Below the pieces are notes generated by a model. The model ran no database searches and was not told where the DNA came from. It saw only the letters and a list, made by a program, of their open reading frames with translations. The translations under genes and the position numbers were made by a program. 5,796 nt of DNA from Desulfoprunum sp. (GTDB lineage: Bacteria; Desulfobacterota; Desulfobulbia; Desulfobulbales; Desulfocapsaceae), in contig JAUYSF010000311.1 of assembly GCA_030696435.1 (NCBI GenBank), positions 1 through 5,796 of the forward strand, written 5' to 3'. Positions 1-5,796 of the stretch are shown here, piece after piece; the stretch's first letter is position 1, and every line of letters begins with the position of its first letter.

Positions 1-1083
1 GCTCATGATTTCAATAATATTCTGGTGGCAATCATCGGCAATATCTCGCTTGCCGAGCGACTGATCGATCCACAACACCAGGCGAGTGAACTGCTCTCAC
101 GAGCCGTCAAAGCATCGCTCAGGGCCAAGGATCTGGTGGTAAAGCTCCTTACCTTTGCGAGCGGTGGAGAGCCGGTCAAAGAGACGGCATCTCTGCCCGA
201 ACTCCTCCGGGAATCTGTTCCCTTTGTCCTTTCCGGCAGCAATGTGAAATGCCAGTATGATATTCCTCAATCTCTCTGGTCCGTCAACATGGACAGGGGG
301 CAGATCGATCAGGTCATCCAGAACCTGGTGCTGAACGCCGATCAATCGATGCCTGATGGCGGCATCCTGACGGTCGCCTGTGCCAACAGGGAGGTAGGGG
401 CCGATGAAATTCCCGGACTGAGTTCTGGCAAATACGTCCAGGTGCAGATCCGGGATACCGGCCTCGGTATCGCTGGGCAGCATATCGACAAGATCTTTGA
501 TCCGTATTTTTCAACCAAGGAAAAGGACAGCAATAAGGGCAGCGGCTTGGGGTTATCAATCGTCCATTCCATCATCGTCAAACATGACGGAATCATTACC
601 GTTGCCTCAGTACCGGAGGAGGGGACAACCTTTACCCTCTATCTTCCGGCCCTCGAAGGCGGGGAGGTCAAGTCCGAGGCCTCGGGGGAGATACTCGTGA
701 CCGGTAAAGGCCGGATCATGATCATGGATGACGAGGAGATCGTCCGCAAGGTTGTCTGCGATATGCTGACCTATCTGGGTTACGAAGGCATTGAGGCCCG
801 GGACGGAGGTGAAGCCTTACAGCTCTATGCATCCTATCGGCGTGAAGGCAAAGACATCTCGGCGGTGATCATGGATCTGACCATCCCCGGCGGGATGGGG
901 GGCAAAGAGGCGGTACAGCATCTCCTTGCCCTTGATCCGCGGGCATTGGTTATTGTTTCCAGCGGCTACTCCAATGATCCGATCGTTAATGATTATCGCC
1001 GCGCCGGGTTTTGTAATATTGTCTCCAAACCCTACCAGATACTCGATCTGTCCCGGGTACTCTCGGCGGTTATGGCTACGTAA
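1..1083 (+). CDS. Hybrid sensor histidine kinase with C-terminal receiver domain (partial, 5' end outside window)
   Basis: The reading frame is open from the first base, so the true start lies upstream; a GTG at 25 is not a plausible start because it would delete the H-box. Numbering visible residues from base 1, AHDFNNIL places the phospho-accepting His at residue 2. The HATPase domain follows: N-box NLVLNADQSM with Asn112, G1 box DTGLGI (Asp152), F-box FDPYFS (about 166) and G2 box GSGLGL (180-185). A receiver domain covers about 237-358 with acidic pair Asp243-Asp244, phospho-acceptor Asp292 in VIMDLTIPGG, Ser320 and Lys343 in SKPYQ. All catalytic residues are present, so the protein should autophosphorylate and pass phosphate to its own receiver. 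In this family PAS or other sensor domains normally precede the H-box; here they are out of view. No DNA-binding output domain follows the receiver, so the next partner (a phosphotransfer protein or other regulator) must be encoded elsewhere. The gene ends with TAA and is convergent with the DUF554 gene. Confidence 0.95.
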   Translation, partial: AHDFNNILVAIIGNISLAERLIDPQHQASELLSRAVKASLRAKDLVVKLLTFASGGEPVKETASLPELLRESVPFVLSGSNVKCQYDIPQSLWSVNMDRGQIDQVIQNLVLNADQSMPDGGILTVACANREVGADEIPGLSSGKYVQVQIRDTGLGIAGQHIDKIFDPYFSTKEKDSNKGSGLGLSIVHSIIVKHDGIITVASVPEEGTTFTLYLPALEGGEVKSEASGEILVTGKGRIMIMDDEEIVRKVVCDMLTYLGYEGIEARDGGEALQLYASYRREGKDISAVIMDLTIPGGMGGKEAVQHLLALDPRALVIVSSGYSNDPIVNDYRRAGFCNIVSKPYQILDLSRVLSAVMAT

Positions 1084-1121
1084 TCAACCAGATAGCTACT
1101 CGCTGTCTGCTCTGAGGGGTA

Positions 1122-1155
1122 ATTCCATTTTGAAAGCTTGATTTAGAAACGGAAT
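1122..1155. terminator. Possible weak bidirectional stem-loop between convergent genes
   Basis: ATTCCATTT (1122-1130) can pair with AAACGGAAT (1147-1155), giving a 9-bp stem with one mismatch and a 16-base loop containing AAGCTT. It lies in the 97-bp gap between two genes that converge, where a terminator for both strands is expected. The stem is AT-rich, imperfect and has no clean T-run directly after it on either strand, so this is a tentative call. Confidence 0.2.
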
Positions 1156-1180
1156 AAGAGAGATTTGAGCCGACTACCTA

Positions 1181-1873
1181 TCACCACTGCCGCACGGCAA
1201 AATAGAACAATGGCATGAAGATGGCCGGCAGCAGATTGCCGACCCGGATCCGCGTTACGCCCAGCATATTGAGGCCGATGGCCACAATGAGCAGGCCACC
1301 TGTCGAGGTCATTTCCTGGATCGTGGCAGGGACCAAAAAGCTTTTCATGAAAACAGCCGTAAGGGTGATTGCCCCCTGATAGAGAAAAACCGCCACCGCC
1401 GAGAATATCACTCCGAGCCCCATGGTGGAGGCGAAGATGATGGAGGTCACTCCGTCGAGCACGGACTTGGCGTACAGGGTCTGATGGTTGCCGGTCAAGC
1501 CGCTTTCCAGGGAACCAACGATGGCCATCGAGCCCACGCAGAAAACCAGGCTGGCGGTTACAAAGCCTTTGGCGAAGGTGCTGTCGCTATTGCCCTCTGA
1601 TTTGTTCACTTTTTTTTCGAGAAAATCCCCCAGCTGTTCAAGTCGGTGTTCAATGCGTGCAAGCTCACCACAGAGTGCGCCTATGACGATGGAGATAATG
1701 ACCACGAGGAGATTGTCGGCAACGAGGGCACCCTTTATACCGATAAGGATGACTGACAGACCCACACCATTCTGTACCGTGACTTTATAGTGCTCCGGAA
1801 TTCCCTTGCTGAAGAGGAGTCCCGTGACGCTTCCGGCGATGATGGCCAGGGCATTGACAAGTGTTCCAAGCAT
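1181..1873 (-). CDS. DUF554 family inner-membrane protein
   Basis: This is a complete 230-residue integral membrane protein and matches the usual length of the DUF554 (YdfK/YqgA-like) family. Hydrophobic segments lie at about 2-20, 35-68, 101-123, 138-163, 167-186 and 191-228, consistent with six or seven membrane spans. The family-typical core is visible: CVGSMAIVGSLESGLTG (112-128), followed by KSVLDGVTSIIFAST (136-150). A charged, probably cytoplasmic loop (about 70-98, rich in Glu and Lys) separates the N- and C-terminal membrane bundles. The start is supported by an AAGGAAA ribosome-binding site just upstream of the ATG. The family is annotated as a possible transporter or channel, but no substrate is established and none can be inferred here. 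The gene stands alone, divergent from the acetyltransferase and convergent with the hybrid kinase. Confidence 0.93.
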   Translation of the reverse strand: MLGTLVNALAIIAGSVTGLLFSKGIPEHYKVTVQNGVGLSVILIGIKGALVADNLLVVIISIVIGALCGELARIEHRLEQLGDFLEKKVNKSEGNSDSTFAKGFVTASLVFCVGSMAIVGSLESGLTGNHQTLYAKSVLDGVTSIIFASTMGLGVIFSAVAVFLYQGAITLTAVFMKSFLVPATIQEMTSTGGLLIVAIGLNMLGVTRIRVGNLLPAIFMPLFYFAVRQW

Positions 1874-1930
1874 CGTATTTCCTTTTTTTTGCTGAGTCCG
1901 TCAACCTGTATGCAGTCGTTTATGAAGTGT

Positions 1931-1936
1931 ATTATA
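1931..1936 (-). promoter_or_regulatory. Probable -10 element for the DUF554 gene
   Basis: On the minus strand this reads TATAAT, a perfect sigma-70 -10 hexamer, 57 bp upstream of the DUF554 ATG, which would give a leader of roughly 50 bases. The -35 position is poor: at 18-bp spacing it reads TAATGA. The promoter would therefore be weak or activator-dependent. The site lies in the 211-bp divergent region; no convincing plus-strand promoter for the acetyltransferase was found there. Confidence 0.4.
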
Positions 1937-2084
1937 ACGGGCTTGCATTACCGCTCATTAGAAAAGTTTGCAATTGTTTTTCGAACAAAGAGGCGGTAAA
2001 GGTCCTGGAAAAACGCATTGGTAAAGCGTTCTGCCGGAGAAAATACCAAAGAGAGACCATCTACTTTTTCAGTCATCGGGAATT

Positions 2085-2603
2085 ATGAAGACAATCGATT
2101 GTGATACAAGTTACTCGGAAAAGATACGGGGCATCTTTAATGAGGCCATTTTGCACTCAACCGCACTCTATGATTACAAACCCCGCACCCATGAGATGAT
2201 GCAGGAATGGTTTGCGGCAAAGGAGCGGGGTGGGTTTCCAATCCTGGGGATATTGAGCCCTGTCGGTGAACTGATGGGTTTTGGCAGCTACGGCACTTTT
2301 CGGGCCTTTCCGGCCTATAAATATTCCGTCGAACATTCACTTTACGTGGCGGGCCAGTTCCGGGGGCAAGGGGTGGGCAGGCGACTTTTGCAGGAAATTA
2401 TTCTGAGTGCAGAACAACAGGGGTATCATACTTTGATCGGGGCAATTGATGCGGAAAATTCCATCAGCAAGGAATTGCATCAAAAATTCGGCTTTCATCA
2501 TGCCGGTACAATCAGAGAGGCCGGTTTTAAATTCGGGCGCTGGCTCAATCTGGAATTCTATCAACGCATTCTTGCAAGTCCCTCTGATCCGCAGGACGGC
2601 TAA
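2085..2603 (+). CDS. GNAT N-acetyltransferase, phosphinothricin / methionine-sulfone acetyltransferase-like
   Basis: This complete 172-residue protein fits the length of the PAT/Bar/YncA subfamily of GNAT enzymes, which move an acetyl group from acetyl-CoA to the amino group of small amino-acid analogues such as phosphinothricin, methionine sulfone or methionine sulfoximine. Visible family marks are IFNEAI (17-22), EWFAAK (41-46), YKYSVEHSLYV (78-88) with the expected active-site Glu83, the acetyl-CoA pyrophosphate loop QFRGQGVGRR (91-100), IDAENSIS (121-128) with Asn125, ELHQKFGF (130-137) and GFKFGRWLNL (147-156). The ATG at 2085 is favoured because the GNAT fold begins within a few residues. 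Its ribosome-binding site is poor: GGGA only three bases before the ATG. The enzyme is cytoplasmic. The native substrate cannot be told from sequence; detoxification of an amino-acid analogue is the family expectation. It shows no obvious operon partner. Confidence 0.93.
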   Translation: MKTIDCDTSYSEKIRGIFNEAILHSTALYDYKPRTHEMMQEWFAAKERGGFPILGILSPVGELMGFGSYGTFRAFPAYKYSVEHSLYVAGQFRGQGVGRRLLQEIILSAEQQGYHTLIGAIDAENSISKELHQKFGFHHAGTIREAGFKFGRWLNLEFYQRILASPSDPQDG

Positions 2604-2723
2604 TTTCAATTCCCAATCAAGCGTCATTGCCCCGGTTAGGCTGTGTGGCTCCTCGCCCATTTTTATGTACTGTCTTGTCGCTGCTCGTTTGCTTTCGTGC
2701 TCTCATCTTCATTTGAAATTGGA

Positions 2724-2741
2724 CCAACTCGAAAGAGTCTG
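2724..2741. other. Small hairpin with GAAA loop in convergent gap
   Basis: In the 156-bp gap between the converging acetyltransferase and diguanylate cyclase genes, ACTC-GAAA-GAGT (2727-2738) forms a four-pair stem closed by a GNRA-type loop. Flanking CCA and TGG can extend it across a one-base bulge. No T-run follows on either strand, so a role as an intrinsic terminator is not well supported. Nothing else stands out in the gap. Confidence 0.15.
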
Positions 2742-2759
2742 GCGGAATCACACACAGTT

Positions 2760-3968
2760 TCAGTTCCAGAAGACCTTCACACAATTGCGGCCGCTATTCT
2801 TGGCATGATAGAGCGCCATATCGGCCTCCTTGATCAGGGCCTCATGTGAGATCACTTGAGGCATCTCGGCGGTCGCCACACCGATGCTCACCGTCACCTG
2901 CAGAGAAGGTGGCGACTGATTGTGGGGGATAGCCAATTCCCGGACATTTTCGATGATTGTTACGGCAACCGACAAGGCCCCTGTCGTATTGGTGGAGGGG
3001 AGAATGATGACAAACTCTTCTCCGCCATAACGGGCGCAGAAATCGCTTGGCCGTCGCAGGGATTTCTTGATGGTCTGGGCGATTTTTGAGAGACACACGT
3101 CGCCTGCGCTGTGACCGTAGGTATCGTTATAGCCTTTGAAATTATCGATGTCGCACATCAGAACGGAGAGAGGCTCTTTCTGTCGTCTGTGCCGGTTGAC
3201 TTCTTCCAGTATCCTTTCGCTGAAGTTTCGACGGTTCGGCACACCGGTCAGAGCGTCTATGACTGCCTGATTTTTGACCATAGTATAGACATTGGTGAGT
3301 TTGAGGCCGAAGAACAGGATGCCTGCAAGCCCTACTCCACCAATAAGCAAATGCCCAATAATGAGGTGTAGAGACGGGGGAGGAATGGTGAAGGGGACGG
3401 TAACGCTTATCCCTCCTCTGATATCTCCTTCCTTGTATCCCTGATCGGCGTGGCATTTTAGGCAGGGTGCCCGGGTGAGGAGAGGCGCCATATAGAAAAA
3501 GGAAGAGACTGAATCTGTGGAGATGATCTGGCCAATCTCTGTGGCGGTCCCTGACTCAAAGATACGGAGTGCCTCTTTTTCCCGATCCGTTGCCACATTC
3601 TCGGGCCTGATGGGTTTGAGACTTGTGATGTGAAACTGGATGTTGTTGTATTTTTTGGCAATATCAGATATCTGCCTGGTCATGAAGGCGGGGTTGATCT
3701 GAGTCAGGGTAAGAGAGGTGTCAACCTGCAGTTCACGTCTGGGGCCTTTCAGGTAGGGATTCGGTTGCGTAATGTCGGTAATGGGAACATAGACCCCGCC
3801 ATGGCTGGCGTTCCATTCTCTGGTTATTTCGACCTGCTGAAAAAAACTGCGCGCCGTCTGCATAAGGACGGCTGTTTGCTGTTCCCGGTTTTTTAGAAGA
3901 TTCCAGTACAAAGACAGAGAGATGAGAGAAAACCAGAGGGCTATGCTGATGCTCAGTGCACGTTTCAT
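2760..3968 (-). CDS. Membrane diguanylate cyclase with periplasmic DUF3365 (Tll0287-like) haem-binding sensor domain
   Basis: This complete 402-residue protein makes c-di-GMP from two GTP. An N-terminal membrane segment (about 5-23) and a second one (about 201-224) enclose a periplasmic domain of about 175 residues. That domain resembles DUF3365 and contains CLKCH at 169-173, a CxxCH motif that normally attaches haem c, followed by a Gly-rich strand DIRGGISVTVP (182-192). A GGDEF domain fills about 233-397, starting DALTGVPNRRNF and carrying the metal-binding Asp273 and the active motif RYGGEEF (G315-F319). The product-inhibition site RPSD (306-309) is at the standard spacing before GGEEF, so feedback inhibition by c-di-GMP is expected. 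Haem in the periplasm suggests sensing of redox state or a small gas or other ligand, an inference from the motif. No recognisable Shine-Dalgarno precedes the ATG, although the membrane segment starts at once and supports this start. A 355-bp gap separates it from the lipoprotein gene upstream on the same strand. Confidence 0.94.
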   Translation of the reverse strand: MKRALSISIALWFSLISLSLYWNLLKNREQQTAVLMQTARSFFQQVEITREWNASHGGVYVPITDITQPNPYLKGPRRELQVDTSLTLTQINPAFMTRQISDIAKKYNNIQFHITSLKPIRPENVATDREKEALRIFESGTATEIGQIISTDSVSSFFYMAPLLTRAPCLKCHADQGYKEGDIRGGISVTVPFTIPPPSLHLIIGHLLIGGVGLAGILFFGLKLTNVYTMVKNQAVIDALTGVPNRRNFSERILEEVNRHRRQKEPLSVLMCDIDNFKGYNDTYGHSAGDVCLSKIAQTIKKSLRRPSDFCARYGGEEFVIILPSTNTTGALSVAVTIIENVRELAIPHNQSPPSLQVTVSIGVATAEMPQVISHEALIKEADMALYHAKNSGRNCVKVFWN

Positions 3969-4323
3969 GATGTCGGCAGGTGGACCGTTGTTGAGAATTG
4001 CAAACGAACAGGCTCCTTCAAGTACATGAACAACGATAGGTGTACTAAGTGTTATCTTCTCAGGTGGCCGATTGAATGGCCTGAAAGTGCATTCTTTATC
4101 TTTTGTAACGTGCAGAGGCTGTAAATGTCAAGGAAGAGGCGATAAAAGATGGGAGTTCCTGATTGTGGGGAAACGCTGACCAGCAGGGGGGAAACTGCTG
4201 TCGCAGGTTATCCAAAGGGAATGGTCATCTGAGGGCCAGTTCTCGCAAGTGAGTGCAGAGCAGAATGTTCTCTTCCAGACTGACATGGCCGATTGGTGGT
4301 GGGGATATCCACACAAGAAGTGA
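3969..4323. other. 355-bp intergenic region without a supported gene
   Basis: This stretch lies between the lipoprotein stop and the start of the diguanylate cyclase, both on the minus strand, and should hold the promoter of the cyclase. I see no hexamer pair good enough to call. A 6-bp inverted repeat, CAGCAG-8 bases-CTGCTG (4181-4200), is present, with no T-run. On the minus strand the lipoprotein frame stays open for 33 codons past its TAG stop, down to a TGA at 4225-4227, a length easily reached by chance. A minus-strand ORF at 4128-4439 mostly overlaps the lipoprotein gene in another frame and resembles nothing I know. Confidence 0.6.
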
Positions 4324-5310
4324 CTATCTTCTGGGAACTGTCCATAGGCCGGTTTCGCTACGGCAAGCAATACCATAATAGGTTTTAGACTGCCAACTGA
4401 GATCGAGTTTTTGCACATATTGTCGGCAGGGAGTGCCATCAGTCAGGCGATAGGTAGCGATCGGTGTCATGGAAAAGGAAATCTTTTTGGTCGCATCCAG
4501 CCATTTTTCAGTCTGCCCACTCGGCGTTGTTCCGAGGGTCTGTTGGAAATGCTCTTTGATCCCAATGGAACTCTTCTTGTCGATGCCAAAATGGGTGAGG
4601 GAAGGCAGGACTGCAACAAGTTCCTTGCGAAATCTTGGATTTGTCCCATTGAAATCCTGATCAAGAACAACCCAGTGGCCTGTTGCCGGGGCGTAGTTAA
4701 ATTTTTTCTGTTCCCAGAAATTAAGCTTGGATGCATTGAGCGTTTTTCCGTAGCGCGAGCAGGTAATCTTCCAGGTATCAAAAACACCGGCAGGAACATT
4801 TACCTGTTCTGATCCATCAACGGTGCACTTCCAGGATGCGTCAGAATGTTTTTCGTAAATACCCGGAACCCCCCATTTGCTCATCTCATCATAATGCGTT
4901 TGGTTTCCAACTGCGAGAGGCCATAGACTGGCATTGGTTTCGGAGTAGAGATATTCGGTGGGAGTGAAAATGCGATATCCTTTTACACCTTTGCTTTCCC
5001 ATTTAGCGGGTCGGTAGGTGAAGTCGGTTGACCCAAGTGATCTCTCACCCAGATTGTTTTCCCAGATAACAAAAGCTGGATTGGCCTCCACTACTCGGTC
5101 CCAGGTGCCATTTGAATAGATAAAGGTGGTTCCGGCAGTGTATTCAGGCAGTCTGGCAGGACCCATGGGTGGACGAGTCTGAAGGTATTGTGGTTGAGAA
5201 GGAATAACGGGAACGCAACCTGAATTGCCAAAAAAAATCATCGCAAGAAGAACAAGCGGAGAAAATGATTTGGTGAAGAAGATTAATACAGATTTCATGA
5301 TGTCAACCAT
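4324..5310 (-). CDS. Probable envelope lipoprotein with C-terminal 17-kDa surface-antigen-like domain
   Basis: This 328-residue protein has a basic, hydrophobic signal sequence ending in GNSGC, with Cys32 as the likely lipidated residue; Asn at -3 is unusual for a lipobox, so lipidation is probable, not certain. A Pro-rich linker (33-56) follows. The middle (about 57-235) shows WPLAVGNQ (130-137), WKCTVDG (160-166), VPAGVFDTWKITCSRYGK (172-189) and FNYAPATGHWVV (204-215). This pattern is shared with secreted beta-rich bacterial proteins of unknown role that resemble DUF3108. Cys162 and Cys184 could form a disulfide. The C-terminus (about 270-328) contains GTPCRQYVQKLDL and TYYGIACRSETGLWTV, which resembles the surface-antigen domain of the 17-kDa antigen / Lpp0805 type (CReyq ... 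YGtACRqpDGsW), with Cys295 and Cys316 as its pair. The start is uncertain: Met5 (ATG 5296-5298) gives a cleaner MKS signal peptide, and neither start has a Shine-Dalgarno. The upstream repeat-protein gene ends 15 bp before it, so the two are probably co-transcribed. Function unknown. Confidence 0.85.
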   Translation of the reverse strand: MVDIMKSVLIFFTKSFSPLVLLAMIFFGNSGCVPVIPSQPQYLQTRPPMGPARLPEYTAGTTFIYSNGTWDRVVEANPAFVIWENNLGERSLGSTDFTYRPAKWESKGVKGYRIFTPTEYLYSETNASLWPLAVGNQTHYDEMSKWGVPGIYEKHSDASWKCTVDGSEQVNVPAGVFDTWKITCSRYGKTLNASKLNFWEQKKFNYAPATGHWVVLDQDFNGTNPRFRKELVAVLPSLTHFGIDKKSSIGIKEHFQQTLGTTPSGQTEKWLDATKKISFSMTPIATYRLTDGTPCRQYVQKLDLSWQSKTYYGIACRSETGLWTVPRR

Positions 5311-5325
5311 TGGTTGTGGATGTTT

Positions 5326-5796
5326 CTATTGAGTTGAAACCGCGGGTTTTTCGATCTTGCCCCAGGTCCCGAGGATAGTCTCTTCCTCTTGGGCGGATAC
5401 GGGAATGAGGCTATCAAAACCGCCTAAACGCCAGAATTTCTCGTCTTTATCGCCAAAGCCGCTGGCAGATTTCTTTGCTCCATTAAGTGAAATAGGATCG
5501 CCATCATGATTATTCATGCCATTCCCTGAATCGAAAGCCCCTCCATCGAGAGAATCGTCATGAGTCTCAACTTTATTCCGGTCATTATCTTCATCATAAT
5601 TGTCCCCACCTGAATCATCATGGCTATTACCAGTATCAGAACCGGTGTCCGTACCCGTGCCGGTGTCCGTACCCGTGCCGGTGTCTGTACCCGTGCCGGT
5701 GTCCGTACCCGTGCCGGTGTCTGTACCCGTGCCGGTGTCTGTACCCGTGCCGGTGTCCGTACCCGTGCCGGTGTCTGTACCCGTGCCGGTGTCCGT
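5326..5796 (-). CDS. C-terminal part of Thr-Asp-Gly hexapeptide-repeat protein (partial, 5' end outside window)
   Basis: The minus-strand frame is open from the right edge to a TAG at 5326-5328, giving 156 visible residues and no start. Residues 1-52 are an uninterrupted Thr-Asp-Thr-Gly-Thr-Gly repeat. Residues 53-93 form a low-complexity acidic stretch rich in Asp, Asn, Ser and Gly (for example DNYDEDNDRN). Residues 94-156 look more ordered, with FWRLGGFDSLIPV (about 124-136) and ILGTWGKIEKP near the end. An ATG at 5517 could start a 63-residue protein, but the same frame runs on through the repeat with consistent low-complexity character, so a single longer protein is far more likely. Acidic Thr/Gly/Asp-rich repeats of this type usually act as extended, possibly calcium-binding or glycosylated, stalks or spacers in extracytoplasmic proteins; that is inference, since no signal peptide is in view. 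I do not recognise the family of the C-terminal part. The lipoprotein gene follows after 15 bp. Confidence 0.8.
   Translation of the reverse strand, partial: TDTGTGTDTGTGTDTGTGTDTGTGTDTGTGTDTGTGTDTGTGTDTGTGTDTGSDTGNSHDDSGGDNYDEDNDRNKVETHDDSLDGGAFDSGNGMNNHDGDPISLNGAKKSASGFGDKDEKFWRLGGFDSLIPVSAQEEETILGTWGKIEKPAVSTQ
5644..5796. repeat. 18-bp tandem repeat (eight full copies plus a half), continuing past the right edge
   Basis: The plus-strand unit is GGTGTYCGTACCCGTGCC when written with Y at the variable site after GGTGT; the actual copies read GGTGTCCGTACCCGTGCC or GGTGTCTGTACCCGTGCC, so the variable base is the seventh. Eight complete copies run from 5644 to 5787 and nine bases of a ninth reach the edge. 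The variants at base 7 run C, C, T, C, T, T, C, T, C. Read on the minus strand this only swaps the Thr codons ACG and ACA, so every copy encodes the same hexapeptide. Because the unit is a multiple of three, copy-number change keeps the frame. Confidence 0.95.

Noticed and set aside
97..483. A 128-residue minus-strand ORF inside the hybrid kinase gene
   Set aside because: It is antisense to strongly conserved kinase motifs and has no recognisable protein features; it is a shadow frame.
2602..2720. AATTTCAA (2602-2609) and its inverse TTGAAATT (2713-2720) as paired sites or terminal repeats
   Set aside because: Only eight AT-rich bases match over a distance of about 100 bp, with no transposase or target duplication; expected by chance.
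4181..4200. CAGCAG/CTGCTG stem as an intrinsic terminator for the lipoprotein operon
   Set aside because: The stem is only six pairs with an eight-base loop, lacks a T-run on either strand and lies more than 120 bp past the stop codon.
4225..4326. Stop-codon readthrough (TAG, for example as pyrrolysine) extending the lipoprotein by 33 residues
   Set aside because: The surface-antigen-like domain ends naturally just before the TAG (GLWTVPRR), the extension resembles nothing known, and 33 open codons are common by chance.
4128..4439. A 103-residue minus-strand ORF overlapping the end of the lipoprotein gene
   Set aside because: About a third lies inside the lipoprotein gene in another frame, it has no ribosome-binding site that I can see, and the translation shows no domain or family character.
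5326..5517. A separate 63-residue gene starting at ATG 5517 on the minus strand
   Set aside because: The same frame is open without a stop through the acidic linker and the hexapeptide repeat to the window edge, and composition grades smoothly, so this is the tail of a longer protein.
5644..5796. CRISPR array
   Set aside because: The 18-bp units are directly adjacent with no spacers and keep an open reading frame, so this is a coding tandem repeat.

Overview
The window suggests a Gram-negative, environmental bacterium with roughly 50% GC and redox signalling of the kind common in sulfate- or metal-reducing Desulfobacterota (the former deltaproteobacteria). This placement is inference. It rests on the soluble-type hybrid histidine kinase with an AHDFNNIL H-box, the diguanylate cyclase with a periplasmic CxxCH (haem c type) sensor domain, the lipoprotein signal peptide and the base composition. 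No rRNA or marker gene is present to confirm it.

Layout from left to right. Positions 1-1083 (+) hold the C-terminal 360 residues of a hybrid histidine kinase, cut by the left edge within a few residues of its phospho-accepting histidine and ending in a receiver domain. Positions 1181-1873 (-) hold a complete DUF554 membrane protein, convergent with the kinase. Positions 2085-2603 (+) hold a complete GNAT acetyltransferase of the phosphinothricin/methionine-sulfone type, divergent from the DUF554 gene across a 211-bp gap that contains a perfect TATAAT for the DUF554 gene. Positions 2760-3968 (-) hold a membrane diguanylate cyclase with a haem-binding sensor. A 355-bp gap without a supported gene follows. 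Positions 4324-5310 (-) hold an envelope lipoprotein whose C-terminus resembles the 17-kDa surface antigen domain. Positions 5326-5796 (-) hold the C-terminal part of a protein whose visible N-terminal portion is a pure hexapeptide repeat (Thr-Asp-Thr-Gly-Thr-Gly), encoded by an 18-bp tandem repeat that runs off the right edge.

How the genes may work together. The last two genes are only 15 bp apart on the same strand and are probably one transcription unit for the cell envelope. The diguanylate cyclase lies downstream on the same strand, but the 355-bp gap argues for its own promoter. Two of the five proteins are signal transducers (phosphorelay and c-di-GMP), and a c-di-GMP link to the surface proteins is possible but unproven. 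The DUF554 and GNAT genes look like unrelated single-gene units. No mobile element, tRNA, rRNA or CRISPR array was seen. The most unusual part of the window is the right edge: the silent-variation-only repeat array and its lipoprotein partner.
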